Positions 8,640 to 10,381 of a stretch of 10,381 bases of DNA are shown piece by piece. Both the position numbers and the translations under genes were made by a program. The notes beneath the pieces were generated by a model. The model did not search any database. It was not told where the DNA came from and saw only the letters and a program-made list of their open reading frames with translations. The stretch spans positions 1-10,381 of the forward strand of contig CALBWZ010000344.1 in the NCBI GenBank assembly GCA_937893415.1, read 5' to 3'. The stretch's first letter is position 1. Each line of letters begins with the position of its first letter. This stretch comes from an uncultured Comamonadaceae bacterium. Its GTDB lineage: Bacteria > Pseudomonadota > Gammaproteobacteria > Burkholderiales > Burkholderiaceae_C.

Positions 8640-9403
8640 ATGTAGCTGTGCCCATGCCTGTAGATGTTCGCGTGATGGACGCACTGAGCAGGTTGCTGGT
8701 GCTGGGCTTGGTGGGTTTGAGCGTGTTCATAGTTGGTGCATGGGCGTATCAGCATCCAGCATGGCCAGTGCGCTCGTTGGTGTTGGTGGGTGATGTGGTG
8801 CATCAAAGCGCCCCGGGCGTGCGAGCCCAACTGAATGGTCGGGTGGCTGGTAGTTTTTTAAGTGTGGATGTGAACCGGGTTCAGTACCTAGTGGAAGACA
8901 TGCCTTGGGTGCGCAAAGCCGTGGTTCAAAGAGCTTTTCCCAACCGCTTGCGCATCACAGTGGAAGAACACAACGCGCGTGCTTGGTGGGGTGAGGCGGG
9001 TGCGCCGCGTTTGGTGAACAGCCACGGCGAGTTGTTTGAGGCCAGCGCAAACGATGCGGCCAGCGACGCCAACCAGTGGGCGATTTTGGATGGACCGCCA
9101 GAGCAAGCACGGGATATCTATCAAGCCTATTTGTCATTGGCCGAGGCGGTGAAGCCCTTAGGTAGGCGGGTTGAAGCTTTGCGAATGAGCCAGCAGGGTG
9201 GATGGCACGCGGCGTTATCGGGTGGCGTGCATTTGGATTTGGGGCGAGGAACGCCGGCGGAAATAACCGCCCGCATGCAGCCCTTTGTGAGCACTGTTGG
9301 TGAGTTATCCCAACGTTATCAAGGCGATTTAGAAGCAGCAGATTTGAGGTACCCCAACGGGTATGCGCTTCGACTGCGTGGTGTGACTACCGGTAAGAAA
9401 TAA
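8636..9403 (+). CDS. ftsQ: FtsQ, cell division protein
   Basis: This single-pass inner-membrane divisome protein bridges cytoplasmic early proteins and periplasmic late ones through the FtsQBL complex. The 255 residues (E. coli 276) show a short cytoplasmic tail and a transmembrane helix at about 17-38. A POTRA-like domain follows at about 44-112, with [10 protein letters not shown], the [22 protein letters not shown] segment (86-107) and [12 protein letters not shown] (109-120). Next comes the beta domain, ending in [14 protein letters not shown] (236-249), a family-typical terminus. The start is a GTG in a 4-nt GTGA overlap with the ddlB stop. An ATG at 8654 would shorten the cytoplasmic tail by six residues. 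Overall sequence conservation is low, as expected for FtsQ, so the call rests on motifs plus its position between ddlB and ftsA. Confidence 0.95.
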   Translation: MNVAVPMPVDVRVMDALSRLLVLGLVGLSVFIVGAWAYQHPAWPVRSLVLVGDVVHQSAPGVRAQLNGRVAGSFLSVDVNRVQYLVEDMPWVRKAVVQRAFPNRLRITVEEHNARAWWGEAGAPRLVNSHGELFEASANDAASDANQWAILDGPPEQARDIYQAYLSLAEAVKPLGRRVEALRMSQQGGWHAALSGGVHLDLGRGTPAEITARMQPFVSTVGELSQRYQGDLEAADLRYPNGYALRLRGVTTGKK

Positions 9404-9430
9404 CAACAAATTTTTGCAAAAGAGAAAATC
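9404..9430 (+). promoter_or_regulatory. 27-nt ftsQ-ftsA spacer with weak ribosome binding site
   Basis: This is the longest non-coding stretch in the window. It is AT-rich and holds the imperfect palindrome TTTTTGCAAAA. AGAG at 9421-9424 lies 6 nt before the ftsA ATG and is the likely, weak Shine-Dalgarno. It is too short for a full promoter of its own and has no hairpin-plus-T-run terminator, so ftsA is probably read through from upstream or from a promoter inside ftsQ. Confidence 0.5.
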
Positions 9431-10381
9431 ATGGCCAAGGAATACAAAGACCTCATCGTCGGCTTAGACATAGGCACCTCCAAAATCATGGTGGTGGTTG
9501 CCGAAGTCCAAACAAGTGGGCAGCTCAAACTGGCCGGGTTTGGCGTGTCTGAAAGCAATGGTTTAAAGCGAGGCGTAGTGGTCAATATTGATGCCACGGT
9601 GCAAAGTATTCAGGCTGCGCTAAAAGAAGCAGAGTTTATGGCCGACTGCCAAATCACGCGGGTGTTTACGGGTATCACAGGCAGTCATATTCGAGGCATC
9701 AACTCCAGCGGCATGGTGGCAGTTAAAGACAAAGAGGTGAGTGCCGCTGACGTGGCCAGAGTGATTGAAACGGCGCGCGCCATCAACATCTCCACGGACC
9801 AGCGGCTGCTGCTGGTGGAGCCACAAGAGTTTGTCATTGACGGCCAAGACGTAAAAGAGCCCATTGGTATGAGTGGGATTCGCTTAGAAGCCAAGGTGCA
9901 TATCGTCACTGGCGCGCAAAGTGCAGCTGAAAACATCATCAAGTGTGTGCGACGTTGCGGGCTAGAGGTTGACCAACTGATGCTCAACCCTTTGGCGTCA
10001 AGCCAAGCAGTCCTGACTGAGGACGAAAAAGAATTGGGTGTGGCCTTGGTGGACATTGGTGCGGGCACCACGGACATTGCGATTTTTTCCGGTGGTGCGA
10101 TTCGGCACACGGCAGTCATTCCAATTGCTGGCGATCTCATCACCAACGATATTGCCATGGCGCTGCGCACACCCACAAAAGATGCTGAAGAAATAAAAGT
10201 ACTGAGTGGCTGCGCCAAGCAATTGTTGGCTGACCCAGACGCACAAGTCGAAGTGCCGGGCTTGGGTGACCGTGTTCCGCGCATGTTGAGTCGACAAGCA
10301 TTGGCAGGTGTGATTGAACCTCGGGTTGAAGAAATCTTCTCGCTGGTGCAGCAAGTGATTCGCGATTCAGGCTTCGAAGAG
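9431..10381 (+). CDS. ftsA: FtsA, actin-like cell division protein, 5' part
   Basis: FtsA is the cytoplasmic actin-like ATPase that tethers FtsZ filaments to the membrane and recruits later divisome proteins. The first 317 residues are visible; the frame is open at the window end, and about 100 more are expected (E. coli 420). The N-terminus MAKEYKDLIVGLDIGTSK carries the phosphate-1 motif (GLDIGTSK, 11-18). Domain 1C follows, with VTGITGSHIRG-like sequence and the PQEF...IGMSG...LEAKVHIVTG block. The phosphate-2 motif VDIGAGTTD is at 207-215. The membrane-binding amphipathic helix lies beyond the window. The ATG at 9431 is the natural start, since the usual family N-terminus begins just before the phosphate-1 motif. 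Unlike most of its neighbours, it does not overlap the preceding gene. Confidence 0.98.
   Translation, partial: MAKEYKDLIVGLDIGTSKIMVVVAEVQTSGQLKLAGFGVSESNGLKRGVVVNIDATVQSIQAALKEAEFMADCQITRVFTGITGSHIRGINSSGMVAVKDKEVSAADVARVIETARAINISTDQRLLLVEPQEFVIDGQDVKEPIGMSGIRLEAKVHIVTGAQSAAENIIKCVRRCGLEVDQLMLNPLASSQAVLTEDEKELGVALVDIGAGTTDIAIFSGGAIRHTAVIPIAGDLITNDIAMALRTPTKDAEEIKVLSGCAKQLLADPDAQVEVPGLGDRVPRMLSRQALAGVIEPRVEEIFSLVQQVIRDSGFEE

Noticed and set aside
9404..9430. A terminator or promoter in the ftsQ-ftsA gap.
   Set aside because: The gap is only 27 nt, the TTTTTGCAAAA palindrome is short with no GC stem or following T-run, and no paired -35/-10 elements fit.

Overview
This window is an internal segment of a dcw (division and cell wall) gene cluster. 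All genes lie on the + strand in the order murF (3' part) - mraY - murD - ftsW - murG - murC - ddlB - ftsQ - ftsA (5' part). The gene order and the protein sequences point to a betaproteobacterium, most likely a Burkholderiales member, possibly near Comamonadaceae. The supporting points are a MraY of about 390 residues, a MurC that starts directly at the nucleotide-binding motif, an enlarged central domain in MurD, and moderate GC by eye. The taxonomic call comes from remembered family features, not from a search.

Layout: 2-823 encodes the C-terminal part of MurF, which adds D-Ala-D-Ala to the UDP-MurNAc-tripeptide. 813-1991 is MraY, which makes lipid I. 2002-3861 is MurD, which adds D-Glu. 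3858-5132 is FtsW, the septal SEDS glycosyltransferase. 5129-6214 is MurG, which makes lipid II. 6214-7629 is MurC, which adds L-Ala. 7626-8639 is DdlB, which makes D-Ala-D-Ala. 8636-9403 is FtsQ, a divisome scaffold. 9431 to the window end is the first 317 residues of FtsA, the actin-like FtsZ anchor. Together these genes make lipid II from UDP-MurNAc and supply part of the machine that polymerises it at the septum. Coding is almost gapless: four junctions are 4-nt ATGA/GTGA overlaps, one is a 1-nt overlap and one an 11-nt overlap. The only gaps are 10 nt before murD and 27 nt before ftsA. No gene-free stretch reaches 300 bases. I see no RNA gene, mobile element, CRISPR array or convincing terminator.

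Most of the window is ordinary and highly conserved. The clear exception is murD. Its 619-residue product is about 180 residues longer than E. coli MurD (438). An acidic, low-complexity insert of roughly 120 residues sits exactly at the junction of the N-terminal UDP-substrate domain and the ATPase domain. Inside it is a perfect tandem hexanucleotide, (GCTAAA)9 plus GCT, encoding (Ala-Lys)9-Ala. Because the unit is 6 bp, copy-number change would lengthen or shorten the linker without breaking the frame. MurD also carries Asn and Gln where the usual family motif has His and Glu (PHRxE becomes PNRMQ), although the catalytic residues I can identify are intact. I see no sign of an undescribed multi-gene system here.
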